From Candidatus Ancaeobacter aquaticus (GTDB lineage Bacteria > Auribacterota > Ancaeobacteria > Ancaeobacterales > Ancaeobacteraceae), in contig JAVCCP010000040.1 in NCBI GenBank assembly GCA_030765405.1, positions 1 to 64,000 of the forward strand: a DNA stretch of 64,000 nucleotides, given 5' to 3'. This document shows positions 40,239-48,017 of the stretch, piece after piece (within the stretch, counting starts at the first letter, position 1; each line of letters opens with the position of its first letter). Below the pieces are notes generated by a model. That model was given only the letters and a program-made list of their open reading frames with translations, did no database searches and had not been told where the DNA came from. Made by a program: the position numbers and the translations under genes.

Positions 40239-40667
40239 ATGGCACAGGTAAAAATCGGTGATACAGTGAAGGTCCATTATACCGGCACATTAAAGGAAGG
40301 TAAAGAGTTTGATTCTTCTAAGGGGCGTGACCCATTACAGTTTGCTCTTGGAACAGGGACAGTTATACCCGGTTTTGAAGAAGCTGTTGAAGGAATGGCT
40401 AAAGGCGATAAAAAATCTGTAGCGATACCTTTTGATAAAGCCTATGGTCCGCGTAAAGAAGAGATGGTTTTTGAAGTTGAGAAAAAACAGTTTAATGCAG
40501 ATATCGATCCTGAAATCGGGCAGCAGCTCGAAGTGAAAAGAGAAGGCATGCAGCCACTATTTGTTACCGTTAAAGATATTTCTGAAACCAAGGTAACGCT
40601 TGATGCAAATCATCCGCTTGCAGGAGCAGATCTGACGTTTGAAATTGAAGTTATTGAAATTGTATAA
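40239..40667 (+). CDS. FKBP-type peptidyl-prolyl isomerase (SlyD-like)
   Basis: 142 residues, GGGAGGAGA upstream. FKBP half: VKVHYTGTLKEGKEFDSSKGRDPLQFALGTGTVIPGFEEAVEGM. The insert-in-flap chaperone domain (~70-122, AYGPRKEEMVFEVEKKQFN) follows, then return to the FKBP core (HPLAGADLTFEIEVIEI). This matches the SlyD layout, but the His-rich metal tail of E. coli SlyD is absent. Folds proteins by proline isomerisation in the cytosol. 24 bp before hflK. Confidence 0.92.
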   Translation: MAQVKIGDTVKVHYTGTLKEGKEFDSSKGRDPLQFALGTGTVIPGFEEAVEGMAKGDKKSVAIPFDKAYGPRKEEMVFEVEKKQFNADIDPEIGQQLEVKREGMQPLFVTVKDISETKVTLDANHPLAGADLTFEIEVIEIV

Positions 40668-40691
40668 ATAATTGTAGGGAAAGGAGGCAAT

Positions 40692-41690
40692 ATGGATTTT
40701 AACAATCCCGATCAAATTATTGAACTTGGCAAAAAGAAGTTTGCAGATTCAAAAAAGTTTATACCGATACTGATCATTGTTGTGGTAGTGATCGTTGCAT
40801 TGACCGGTATGGTGTATTCAATAGGCCCTGATGAAGTTGGTGTATTAACGCGGTTTGGTAAATATACCGCTACAACTGATCCAGGACTGCACATGAAACT
40901 GCCGTTTGGTATTGATAAAGTGAAGCCGGTAAAAGTAAAACGTATTTTTAAAGAAGAGTTTGGATCAAAGTCTACACGTTCGAATATTAGAAGAGGGTAT
41001 ACTACACGGCCATATCTTGACCAGTCATTGATGTTGACCGGAGATCTTAATATATTGAATGTACAATGGATCGTGCAGTTTAGGGTAAAAGACCCGGTAA
41101 AACTGCTGTTTTATATTCGCGATCCACTGGACGCGGTACGAGACCTATCAGAAGTTGTTATGAGACGATATGTAGGTGATTATCGTGTAGATGAGGTTTT
41201 AACTACAAAGCGTGAAGAAATTGATGATAGGGTACAGGTAGAACTTCAGAGGATATTGGATAGCTATGATACCGGTATACAAGTTGTAACGGTAAAGCTC
41301 CTAGATGTAAATCCACCTGATGCGGTTAAGCCTGCATTTAATGAAGTGAATGAGGCAAAACAGGAAAGAGAACGTGTTATTAATCAGGCATGGGAAGCGT
41401 ACAATAAGGCTATCCCTCGTGCGCGTGGTGAAGCTAAAAAAGTGATACGCCAAGCTGAAGGATATGCACTCGACAAAGTGAACAGGTCAAAAGGTGAAGC
41501 TGAACGTTTCGGTATGATTCTCTCAGAATACAAAAAAGCGCCGGAAATTACCAAGAAACGTTTATATCTTGATACGATGTCAAATGTACTTCCTCAAGCT
41601 GATCAAAAGTATGTTGTAGACAAAAAACAGTCATCTATTTTACCCCTGATGAATATAGGGAAGAATGCGAAAAAGGGAGGTAAAAACTGA
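40692..41690 (+). CDS. hflK: FtsH regulator subunit HflK
   Basis: 332 residues, AAAGGAGG upstream. A short N-terminus, one transmembrane helix (~24-45, FIPILIIVVVVIVALTGMVYSI) and a periplasmic SPFH/band-7 domain: GPDEVGVLTRFGKYTATTDPGLHMKLPF, DLNILNVQWIVQFRVKDPVKLL. A long helical region follows (EAKQERERVINQAWEAYNKAIPRARGEAKKVIRQAEG). Forms cage-like rings with HflC around the FtsH protease and limits its action. The stop overlaps the hflC start by one base. Confidence 0.93.
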   Translation: MDFNNPDQIIELGKKKFADSKKFIPILIIVVVVIVALTGMVYSIGPDEVGVLTRFGKYTATTDPGLHMKLPFGIDKVKPVKVKRIFKEEFGSKSTRSNIRRGYTTRPYLDQSLMLTGDLNILNVQWIVQFRVKDPVKLLFYIRDPLDAVRDLSEVVMRRYVGDYRVDEVLTTKREEIDDRVQVELQRILDSYDTGIQVVTVKLLDVNPPDAVKPAFNEVNEAKQERERVINQAWEAYNKAIPRARGEAKKVIRQAEGYALDKVNRSKGEAERFGMILSEYKKAPEITKKRLYLDTMSNVLPQADQKYVVDKKQSSILPLMNIGKNAKKGGKN

Positions 41691-42637
41691 TGAAATTAGC
41701 CATTAAAGTAATAGCAGGAATAATTGTTTTAGTAGTGTTATCACTAGTTACCGGATTGGTCTATACGGTAAATGAAACACAGCAGGTGGTTATCACACAG
41801 TTTGGTAGACCGATAGGTAAGCCGATCACCACAGCGGGTTTGCATTTCAAAAAACCGTTTATTCAACAAACGCATTATTTTGAAAAAAGAATCCTTGAGT
41901 GGGACGGTGATCCAAACCAGATACCGACAAAAGATAAGAAATATATCTGGATTGATACAACCGCACGCTGGAAAATAGCGAATGCACTCTTGTTTTTGCA
42001 GTCAGTGCACAATGAAATCGGTGCGCAGGCGCGTCTTGATGATATCCTCAATTCTGCAACACGTGATATCATTACTTCTAATCCTCTTGTTGCGACGGTG
42101 AGAAACTCCAACCAGATTTTAGAAAAACAAGAAGAAGGAGAAGATATCATTGTTACAGAAGAAGCGGTAGAAAAGATCTCAACCGGTCGTCAGGCTGTAG
42201 AGCGGGCAATTCTTAAAAGGGCACGTAAATTAGCGCCGCAATACGGTATTGAACTTGTTGATGTACGTATTAAGCGTGTTAATTATGTTCAGGAGGTACG
42301 TAACAAGGTATATGAACGTATGATCGCAGAGCGTAAACGTGCAGCTGAAAGATATCGTTCTGAAGGACAGGGAAGAAAAGCTGAGATTGACGGCCAGCGT
42401 GAAAAAGAGATGAAGCTCATTACCTCTGAAGCATACAGAACATCTCAAGGGGTAAAGGGTAAAGCAGATGCCGAGACGGTAAACATTTATGCCGGTGCTT
42501 ACGGTGCTGATCCAGAGTTTTATTCGTTTCAGAAGACTTTGGAAACCTATGGTAAAACTGTAGATAAGAACACGACTCTTATTATGACAACAGACAGTGA
42601 TTACTATAAATATATGCAGAATATTCAAGGAGAGTAG
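41690..42637 (+). CDS. hflC: FtsH regulator subunit HflC
   Basis: 315 residues. N-terminal helix (~4-26), SPFH domain (VNETQQVVITQFGRPIGKPITTAGLHFKKPF), then a coiled region with the HflC hallmark YERMIAERKRAAERYRSEGQGRKAEIDGQ. The C-terminus is ETYGKTVDKNTTLIMTTDSDYYKYM. Partner of HflK in the same operon. Good GGGAGG upstream within hflK. Followed by a strong terminator. Confidence 0.94.
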   Translation: MKLAIKVIAGIIVLVVLSLVTGLVYTVNETQQVVITQFGRPIGKPITTAGLHFKKPFIQQTHYFEKRILEWDGDPNQIPTKDKKYIWIDTTARWKIANALLFLQSVHNEIGAQARLDDILNSATRDIITSNPLVATVRNSNQILEKQEEGEDIIVTEEAVEKISTGRQAVERAILKRARKLAPQYGIELVDVRIKRVNYVQEVRNKVYERMIAERKRAAERYRSEGQGRKAEIDGQREKEMKLITSEAYRTSQGVKGKADAETVNIYAGAYGADPEFYSFQKTLETYGKTVDKNTTLIMTTDSDYYKYMQNIQGE

Positions 42638-42665
42638 TAACACTTAAGATAAGTAGAGTATGTCA

Positions 42666-42706
42666 GGGGACAGTTTCTAAAAAGGGAGACTGTCCCCTTT
42701 TTTTTT
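42666..42706 (+). terminator. Terminator of hflKC made from a split GGGGACAGT / ACTGTCCCC palindrome
   Basis: GGGGACAGT (42666-42674), 14-nt loop, ACTGTCCCC (42689-42697), then nine T. The arms are those of the dispersed palindrome family. Confidence 0.85.
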
Positions 42707-42713
42707 CAAGCTT

Positions 42714-42739
42714 CACCGTCCCGATAAATCGGGGCGGTG
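42714..42739. repeat. CCCGATAAATCGGG-family hairpin
   Basis: CACCGTCCCGAT, AA, ATCGGGGCGGTG: 12 bp, one G-T pair. Third copy of the family in the window, here in the opposite orientation, close behind the hflC terminator. Confidence 0.75.
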
Positions 42740-42769
42740 GGGTTTTTGAGACTATTCTTATTTTTATTG

Positions 42770-42798
42770 TTGACAGAAATAGCATAGTATTGTAGTAT
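42770..42798 (+). promoter_or_regulatory. Promoter of the fur-family gene
   Basis: TTGACA (42770-42775), 17-bp spacer, TAGTAT (42793-42798), 36 bp before the ATG; directly followed by a Fur box. Confidence 0.75.
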
Positions 42799-42802
42799 TG
42801 AT

Positions 42803-42821
42803 AATGATAACCGTTATCATT
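42803..42821. promoter_or_regulatory. Fur box 1
   Basis: AATGATAAC-C-GTTATCATT, a perfect 9-1-9 dyad very close to the Fur consensus GATAATGATAATCATTATC, located over the expected transcription start. Indicates that the regulator represses its own gene. Confidence 0.85.
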
Positions 42822-42834
42822 AAATGGAGCGTGT

Positions 42835-43299
42835 ATGAAATATCAATGTGGTAAAACGTCAGACCAGTGGCACGGAAAGATGCGTGGAGGAGGATTTAGA
42901 CTTACTATTCCTCGTCAGGGAATACTTGATATATTAGGTAATGCATCGGAACACTTAAGCGCTGAAGATATCTATTTAAAAGTTCATCGGAAGCATCCAA
43001 CGGTAGGGTTAACAACAGTGTATAGAACACTTGAAATGCTTGTGCAGTTGGGCATCATCTCAAAATATGACTTTGGTGATGGACGTGCAAGATATGAAAT
43101 ATCAGAAAGGGCTGATGGGAAAGAACACCACCATCATTTAGTATGTAGCGCATGCGGGAAGGTGACAGATTATACAGATTTTGTGGACGAAGAGGTACAG
43201 CTTTTGAAAAAAACTGAAAAAGGTCTTTCCAAAAAGTTTAATTTTAAAATCACAAGTCATGTTTTGCAGTTTTATGGTTTGTGCGAAAAGTGTAAGTAA
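42835..43299 (+). CDS. Fur-family metal-responsive regulator
   Basis: 154 residues. An N-terminal extension with one Cys and a His (~1-25, MKYQCGKTSDQWHGKMRGGGF) precedes the winged helix: LTIPRQGILDILGNASEHLSAEDIYLKVHRKHPTVGLTTVYRTLEMLVQLGII. The dimer/metal part has KEHHHHLVCSACGKV and the second Cys pair CEKCK near the end, which forms the structural zinc site. The operator found here is of Fur type rather than Zur or PerR type. First gene of a metal-related cluster and flanked by Fur boxes on both sides. Confidence 0.9.
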   Translation: MKYQCGKTSDQWHGKMRGGGFRLTIPRQGILDILGNASEHLSAEDIYLKVHRKHPTVGLTTVYRTLEMLVQLGIISKYDFGDGRARYEISERADGKEHHHHLVCSACGKVTDYTDFVDEEVQLLKKTEKGLSKKFNFKITSHVLQFYGLCEKCK

Positions 43300-43315
43300 T
43301 ATTTTTTTTGCAATG

Positions 43316-43336
43316 TAATGATAATGGTTATCATTA
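43316..43336. promoter_or_regulatory. Fur box 2, upstream of the DUF5320 gene
   Basis: TAATGATAA-TGG-TTATCATTA, a second strong Fur-type dyad, in the 61-bp gap between the regulator and the DUF5320 gene. It gives the downstream genes their own Fur control. Confidence 0.8.
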
Positions 43337-43360
43337 ACAAATAAAAAGGAGGTGTTTATT

Positions 43361-43714
43361 ATGCCAAGAGGAGATGGTACAGGCCCAAATGGAATGGGTT
43401 CTATGACAGGAAGAGGTGCCGGATATTGTGCAGGACTTCCAAATCCCGGAAATGTTCAAGGTGGTTTTGGTCGTGGAGGTATGAGGGCATTTGGCGGTCG
43501 CGCTGGCAGAGGCTATCGTAATATGTTTTATGCAACCGGGTTACCCGGTTCGGTGAGAGGGAGATCTCAGGGTATGGGATACGATCCGATGTATCAAGTA
43601 TCGCCCGAACAGGAGGTTGACATGATGAAATCGCATGCTCAGAACCTGAAAAGTGAACTCGAAATTTTAGAGAAAGATATTCAGCAGACCGAGCAGGCTC
43701 AGAAAAAAGAATAA
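43361..43714 (+). CDS. DUF5320 Gly/Met-rich protein
   Basis: 117 residues from the ATG at 43361 behind AAAGGAGGTG; a GTG at 43352 is inside the ribosome site. MPRGDGTGPNGMGSMTGRGAGYCAG is the DUF5320 opening; the middle is Gly/Arg/Met-rich and low-complexity, and the end is a coiled coil (KSHAQNLKSELEILEKDIQQTEQ). Commonly found with NifX-like and MinD-like iron-sulfur ATPase genes in anaerobes. Role unknown; a metal-linked scaffold is a guess. Confidence 0.85.
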   Translation: MPRGDGTGPNGMGSMTGRGAGYCAGLPNPGNVQGGFGRGGMRAFGGRAGRGYRNMFYATGLPGSVRGRSQGMGYDPMYQVSPEQEVDMMKSHAQNLKSELEILEKDIQQTEQAQKKE

Positions 43715-43730
43715 TATAAGGAATGGACCG

Positions 43731-43777
43731 CATGATAATTACAGGTATAATAATTGTTAATGCCTGTAATTATCGTG
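43731..43777 (+). promoter_or_regulatory. Long intercistronic hairpin
   Basis: CATGATAATTACAGG pairs with CCTGTAATTATCGTG (15 bp, one G-T pair) around a 17-nt AT-rich loop, between the DUF5320 and first NifX-like genes. No T-tract. May act in mRNA processing, partial termination or as an operator. Confidence 0.7.
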
Positions 43778-43797
43778 TGGCACTAAGAGGAGAATAT

Positions 43798-44205
43798 ATG
43801 AAAATTGCAATTTCTACAGACAACAACCAGGTAGCGGAGCATTTTGGAAGGTGTCCGTCATACACGATTGTTACGATTGAGTGTAACAAGGTCGTGAAGA
43901 CAGAAACAGTTAATAATCCCGGGCATGAACCTGGTCAGATCCCGAAATTCCTGCATGATAAGGGCGTGGCATGCATTATTGCGGGCGGGATGGGAATGAG
44001 AGCGCAAACATTTTTTCAAGAGTACGGCATACAGGCAATAGTCGGTGTGGGCGGAACAGTTGATGATACGGTTAGCCAATATGTTGAAGGTGAACTTATA
44101 AGTGGTAGTAGTTTATGCAGCCCTGGCGCTGGCAAGGGGTATGGAATAGATAAAACGGTGTGTGATCATGAAGATAATGACTCACAGAATGAACAAAAGG
44201 AGTGA
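43798..44205 (+). CDS. NifX/NifB-type dinitrogenase iron-molybdenum cofactor domain protein (copy 1)
   Basis: 135 residues from the ATG at 43798 behind AGAGGAG; the longer frame from 43723 runs through the hairpin and is not used. MKIAISTDNNQVAEHFGRCPSYTIV and HDKGVACIIAGGMGMRAQTFFQEYGIQAIVGVGGTVDD are characteristic of the small cofactor-binding domain seen in NifX, NifY and MTH1175. The tail has Cys/Asp/His (VCDHEDNDSQNE). Such proteins may carry iron-sulfur or Mo-containing clusters. No nitrogenase genes are seen, so a general cluster carrier is more likely. Confidence 0.88.
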   Translation: MKIAISTDNNQVAEHFGRCPSYTIVTIECNKVVKTETVNNPGHEPGQIPKFLHDKGVACIIAGGMGMRAQTFFQEYGIQAIVGVGGTVDDTVSQYVEGELISGSSLCSPGAGKGYGIDKTVCDHEDNDSQNEQKE

Positions 44206-44207
44206 AA

Positions 44208-44576
44208 ATGAAAATATGTATAACAGCACAGGGAGACAATCTGGATAGCAATGTTGATCCGCGATTCGGCAGATGTCAAAATTTCATTATTGTTGATACG
44301 GACACGTTGGATTTTATTGTGCACCAGAATCCCTACATTGACAGTACAGGCGGTGCCGGAATACAAGCCGCGCAATTTGTTGTTGATAAAGACATTAAAA
44401 GTGTATTGAGCGGGCATATAGGACCGAATGCGTTTCAGACGTTGCAGGCTGCTGGTGTTTTAATGTATGTATCAGTAGCAGGAACTATTCGTGAAGTGGT
44501 ACAATCATTTAATGAAGGAAAATATAGACCAACAGCTGCCCCTGATGTTGCGGACAAGTTCGGGTCAGGAAAATAG
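44208..44576 (+). CDS. NifX/NifB-type cofactor domain protein (copy 2)
   Basis: 122 residues from the ATG at 44208 behind AAAAGGAG, 2 bp after copy 1. MKICITAQGDNLDSNVDPRFGRCQNFIIVD, NPYIDSTGGAGIQAAQFVVDKDIKSVLSGHIGPNAFQTLQAAGV. Same family as its neighbour but with the subfamily motif SNVDPRFGRC; the pair probably works as a heterodimer or in sequence. Followed 15 bp later by the ATPases. Confidence 0.88.
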   Translation: MKICITAQGDNLDSNVDPRFGRCQNFIIVDTDTLDFIVHQNPYIDSTGGAGIQAAQFVVDKDIKSVLSGHIGPNAFQTLQAAGVLMYVSVAGTIREVVQSFNEGKYRPTAAPDVADKFGSGK

Positions 44577-44591
44577 ATAGAGTGGTATACT

Positions 44592-45443
44592 ATGATTATT
44601 TCAGTTGCAAGCGGTAAAGGTGGCACGGGAAAAACTACGGTAGCCACGAATCTTGCTTTATCATTAGTAGGTGATGTTCAGCTTCTGGATTGTGATGTTG
44701 AAGAGCCCAATGCCCATATATTCTTAAAACCGGATATAAGGGAGCGGATTCCTTCGGTTATTGCAATTCCAGAAATAGATGATGATAAGTGCGATTATTG
44801 CGGAAAATGTAAGGATTTTTGTGTGTATAATGCGCTTGCCGTGTTGCCGAAAGGTAAGGACGGAAAAGGGAGTGTTTTGTTTTTTAAGACGCTATGCCAT
44901 GGATGCGGAGGCTGTTATATTGTGTGTCCAAATGATGCCATCAGCGAAGTTAATCATGAGATCGGTGTTATCGAAAAGGGTGTGTCTGGGAACGTGCAGT
45001 TTATACATGGGAAACTTAATATTGGAGAAATATTATCTCCGGTAGTTATCAGGCAGACAAAAGATCATATTGATAAGTCCAAAACAGTGATTATTGATGC
45101 TCCACCCGGCACATCGTGTCCTGTTGTTGCGACATTAAAGCAAACGGATTTTTGCATACTGGTCACAGAACCTACCCCTTTTGGATTAAACGATCTGGTT
45201 TTGGCTGTTGATGTCCTAAAAAAGATGTCTATCCCTTTTGGGGTTGTTATCAACCGTTCAGATATTGGCGACGATAAGGTCACGCAGTATTGTGAAAAAA
45301 ATGATATTCCCATTCTTATGGAGATTCCTTTTGACAGAGAGATTGCGCAATATTATTCCGAGGGTATTCCGTTTGTCAACAAGATGGAATCCTATAAAGA
45401 AGAATTTAAAGGTATGTACGAGAGGATAGTGAATCTGATATGA
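44592..45443 (+). CDS. MinD-superfamily P-loop ATPase with inserted ferredoxin (copy 1)
   Basis: 283 residues. Deviant Walker A KGGTGKTT at ~9-16, LLDCDVEEPNAHIFL switch, inserted 2[4Fe-4S] ferredoxin (CDYCGKCKDFCVYNA and CHGCGGCYIVCPNDA, ~60-120), Walker B VIIDAPPGTSCPV and TEPTPFGLNDL. Resembles the Mrp/NBP35-like ATPases that load or move Fe-S clusters. Overlaps copy 2 by 4 bp, so the two are probably made in equal amounts and may form a heterodimer. Cytosolic. Confidence 0.9.
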   Translation: MIISVASGKGGTGKTTVATNLALSLVGDVQLLDCDVEEPNAHIFLKPDIRERIPSVIAIPEIDDDKCDYCGKCKDFCVYNALAVLPKGKDGKGSVLFFKTLCHGCGGCYIVCPNDAISEVNHEIGVIEKGVSGNVQFIHGKLNIGEILSPVVIRQTKDHIDKSKTVIIDAPPGTSCPVVATLKQTDFCILVTEPTPFGLNDLVLAVDVLKKMSIPFGVVINRSDIGDDKVTQYCEKNDIPILMEIPFDREIAQYYSEGIPFVNKMESYKEEFKGMYERIVNLI

Positions 45444-46288
45444 AACAGATAGTGGTAATAAGCGGTAAAGGCGGAACCGGAAAGACATTATTGACGGCAT
45501 CATTTGCATCACTGGCTCGCAGCAAGGTTATGGTTGATTGTGATGTTGATGCTGCTGATTTGCATTTGATTCTTCACCCCTCTGTTAAGGAACAGCATGA
45601 GTTTAGAAGCGGGCATACAGCGGTAATTAATAAATCGTTTTGCAAAGAATGCGGCAAATGCATTGATCTTTGCCGGTTTAATGCGATAGATGATACGTAC
45701 ACGGTTGATCCGGTATCGTGTGAAGGGTGCAGGCTCTGTGAATATGTATGTCCTGTCAATGCGGTGAGGATGGAAGAGAATATTTCAGGAGACTGGTTTA
45801 TATCCGATACTAAATATGGTCCTATGGTTCATGCAAAGCTGGGTATAGCCGAGGAGAATTCAGGTAAGCTTGTGGCTCTTGTAAGGAAAAAGGCCAAGGA
45901 GATTGCGGATAAGGGGAATCATGAATACATAATTATTGACGGTCCTCCCGGAATTGGCTGTCCGGTTATAGCATCTTTATCCGGCGTTGATGTGGCGCTT
46001 GTTGTAACCGAACCGACTTTGTCAGGTATACATGATATGATGAGGGTGCTTGAGGTCGCATCTCATTTTGACACTGAAGCCAAGGTTGTAATCAATAAAT
46101 ATGATTTAAATGAGAAGAACTCTCAGGATATAAAGGCGATGTGCAGTGAAAAAGGCGTTGAGATTATCGGAATGGTTCCTTTTTCCAAAGAAGCCTGTTA
46201 CTCTATTGTAAATGCCCTTCCGCTTGTCGAGTATACGAAAGGGCCAATCACGCAGGAAATAATTTCTATCTGGAATAAATTAGAGTAA
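45440..46288 (+). CDS. MinD-superfamily P-loop ATPase with inserted ferredoxin (copy 2)
   Basis: 282 residues. KGGTGKT at ~9-15, VDCDVDAADLHLILHP, ferredoxin insert CKECGKCIDLCRFNA and CEGCRLCEYVCPVNA (~70-115), Walker B IIDGPPGIGCPV and TEPTLSGIHDM. Clearly a paralogue of the upstream gene, diverged throughout. The NifX-NifX-ATPase-ATPase order recurs in many anaerobes; no substrate protein has been proven to my knowledge. Confidence 0.9.
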   Translation: MKQIVVISGKGGTGKTLLTASFASLARSKVMVDCDVDAADLHLILHPSVKEQHEFRSGHTAVINKSFCKECGKCIDLCRFNAIDDTYTVDPVSCEGCRLCEYVCPVNAVRMEENISGDWFISDTKYGPMVHAKLGIAEENSGKLVALVRKKAKEIADKGNHEYIIIDGPPGIGCPVIASLSGVDVALVVTEPTLSGIHDMMRVLEVASHFDTEAKVVINKYDLNEKNSQDIKAMCSEKGVEIIGMVPFSKEACYSIVNALPLVEYTKGPITQEIISIWNKLE

Positions 46289-46335
46289 TACAATTAATTA
46301 TGAACGTATATAAGGGTTTTTTATTTATATAACCT

Positions 46336-47232
46336 ATGAAAACATATCTTGAATGTATCCCGTGTTTTTTTAATCAGGCAATAGAAGCTGCGCGTAATGC
46401 CGGTGCGAGCGCAAAAAAGCAGAAACTGATCGTTGATCGTATTGCTCAAGTATTGCCATCGTTTCCTTTTTCAGCAACACCTCCTGAAATGGGGCGCATC
46501 ATATATTCCATAGTATCTGATATTACAGAAATTAAGGATATATATGCTGAGGTAAAGCATAAAAGCAACGAGCGTGCACTGAGCGTCTATCCGATTGCCA
46601 GAAAAAAAGTTATTTCATCGAGTGATAGACTGCTGACGGCATTAGAGCTAGCGGTAAGCGGTAATGTGATAGATTATGGGATAAAAAATAAATTGGATGT
46701 TGATGCCGAGCTGAAAAAGATCCTAAAAAAAGAGAAAACGAAGATAAAATCTGAAAAAAAGGGTCTGTTTCAGTATAAGAAATTCAGGCAAGCGTTAAAA
46801 GGATCCAGAACGATTCTGTATTGTGTCGATAATGCGGGAGAAATAGTTTTTGATAAGTTATTGATGGAAGAAATACGATTATACTATCCTGATATACGGA
46901 TTATATGCGCGGTAAAAGCAAAACCTATTATTAATGATGCGTTATTGAGCGATGCATTGTATTGTCAGATGGACAGGGTCTCTGAGATCATATCAAGCGG
47001 TTCTGAAGCGCCTGGAACGGTCCTGAAGCAGTGTTCAAAAGAGTTTCGGCGTGTATTTCGAAAAGCGGATATGATTATCAGTAAGGGGCAGGGCAATTTT
47101 GAGACATTATCAAAGGTAAGGGGCCCTATTTTTTATTTATTTATGGCAAAATGTCCGGTAGTAGCAAAACACGTGCGAGGTGACATGGGTGATTATATAT
47201 TGATTGATAACCCTACAGCGATAAAATTATGA
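46336..47232 (+). CDS. DUF89 / ARMT1-like metal-dependent phosphatase family protein
   Basis: 298 residues. N-terminal YLECIPCFFNQAIEAAR with CxxC; helical cap to ~150. The alpha/beta core has ILYCVDNAGEIVFDKLLMEEI (the DNAGE metal site), AVKAKPIINDALLSDA, ADMIISKGQGNFETLS and FYLFMAKCPVVAKH. DUF89 proteins are Co/Ni/Mn-dependent phosphatases proposed to repair damaged phospho-metabolites. Forty-seven bp after the ATPase gene on the same strand and before a palindrome; possibly the last gene of the Fur-controlled cluster. No good ribosome site is seen. Confidence 0.87.
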   Translation: MKTYLECIPCFFNQAIEAARNAGASAKKQKLIVDRIAQVLPSFPFSATPPEMGRIIYSIVSDITEIKDIYAEVKHKSNERALSVYPIARKKVISSSDRLLTALELAVSGNVIDYGIKNKLDVDAELKKILKKEKTKIKSEKKGLFQYKKFRQALKGSRTILYCVDNAGEIVFDKLLMEEIRLYYPDIRIICAVKAKPIINDALLSDALYCQMDRVSEIISSGSEAPGTVLKQCSKEFRRVFRKADMIISKGQGNFETLSKVRGPIFYLFMAKCPVVAKHVRGDMGDYILIDNPTAIKL

Positions 47233-47251
47233 CAAGATCAATTACTGTTTT

Positions 47252-47276
47252 AAAAAAGGGGACTGTCCCCTTTTTT
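47252..47276. repeat. GGGGACTGTCCCC palindrome, left flank of the RAYT gene
   Basis: AAAAAA-GGGGACTGTCCCC-TTTTTT with T at the centre, 39 bp upstream of the transposase start and 20 bp after the DUF89 stop. Also fits a terminator. Confidence 0.88.
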
Positions 47277-47314
47277 ATTGAAAACTCCTTAAAAATTGTG
47301 TATATATATTTGAT

Positions 47315-47983
47315 ATGCCACGAATTGCGCGAATTGTTGCTATAGATTACCCTCATCATGTTGTGCAGAGGGGAAACAGAAAAGAACCGGTTTTCTTTGA
47401 TGATGAAGATAGATGTAACTATCTTTTCATGTTAAAGAAAAGCTGTCAAGAATTTGACTGTTCTGTGCATGCCTATTGTCTGATGAACAATCATGTGCAC
47501 CTGTTGGTTATCCCTCATCAAGAAAAATCACTTTCTAAGACCATGCATAAGCTGAGCTTTCAATATGCACAGTATATCAATAAGAAATATGAAAAAAGTG
47601 GGAGATTGTGGGAGTCTCGTTACCATTCATCGGTGATTGATCGTAATTCGTATCTTTGGATGGTGTGTAAGTATATTGAGTCTAATCCGGTAAGGGCTCA
47701 GATCGTTGCTGAACCATTTGACTATCAATGGTCTAGTGCGAAGATTAACGCGGGCATTGTTACGGATGGATTTTTAAAGACGATATGCACTGATAGTGAT
47801 AGGGAGCAGTACTCTTCATTTCTCAAACGTGAAGAAGAGATTGAACAAACACAGATGATCAATCGTGCGACTTTTTGCGGCAGACCAATAGGTACAGAGA
47901 CATTTATGAGTGCACTTGCTGCAAAGTGTGGACTCAAAAGTATTGTAGCTGCAAAGCCAAGAGGACGACCACGGAAAAAATAA
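47315..47983 (+). CDS. REP-associated tyrosine transposase (Y1/RAYT)
   Basis: 222 residues. HUH endonuclease of the IS200/IS605-like Y1 family: PHHVVQRGNRKEPVFFDDEDRCNYL, the HUH motif HVHLLVI (residues ~61-67) and the region with the nucleophile Tyr (GRLWESRYHSSVI with upstream YAQYINKKYEK). A C-terminal basic tail (AKPRGRPRKK) resembles a DNA-binding AT-hook. RAYTs nick and rejoin single-stranded DNA at REP-type palindromes. Flanked on both sides by the palindromes found across the window, which are its likely targets. Confidence 0.92.
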   Translation: MPRIARIVAIDYPHHVVQRGNRKEPVFFDDEDRCNYLFMLKKSCQEFDCSVHAYCLMNNHVHLLVIPHQEKSLSKTMHKLSFQYAQYINKKYEKSGRLWESRYHSSVIDRNSYLWMVCKYIESNPVRAQIVAEPFDYQWSSAKINAGIVTDGFLKTICTDSDREQYSSFLKREEEIEQTQMINRATFCGRPIGTETFMSALAAKCGLKSIVAAKPRGRPRKK

Positions 47984-48006
47984 AAAAAGGGGACAGTCCC
48001 CTTTTA
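47982..48006. repeat. GGGGACAGTCCCC palindrome, right flank of the RAYT gene
   Basis: AAAAAAA-GGGGACAGTCCCC-TTTT, overlapping the transposase stop codon. The centre base is A, so it is inverted relative to the left copy. Confidence 0.88.
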
Positions 48007-48017
48007 AATGGCGATTT

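Noticed and set aside
43723-43797. Extended N-terminus of the first NifX-like protein
   Set aside because: The extra 25 codons run through the intercistronic hairpin and a strong AGAGGAG sits before the ATG at 43798.
43798-46288. Nitrogenase (nif) locus
   Set aside because: NifX-type domains are present but no nifHDK, nifB radical-SAM or nifEN genes; the family is widespread in non-diazotrophs.
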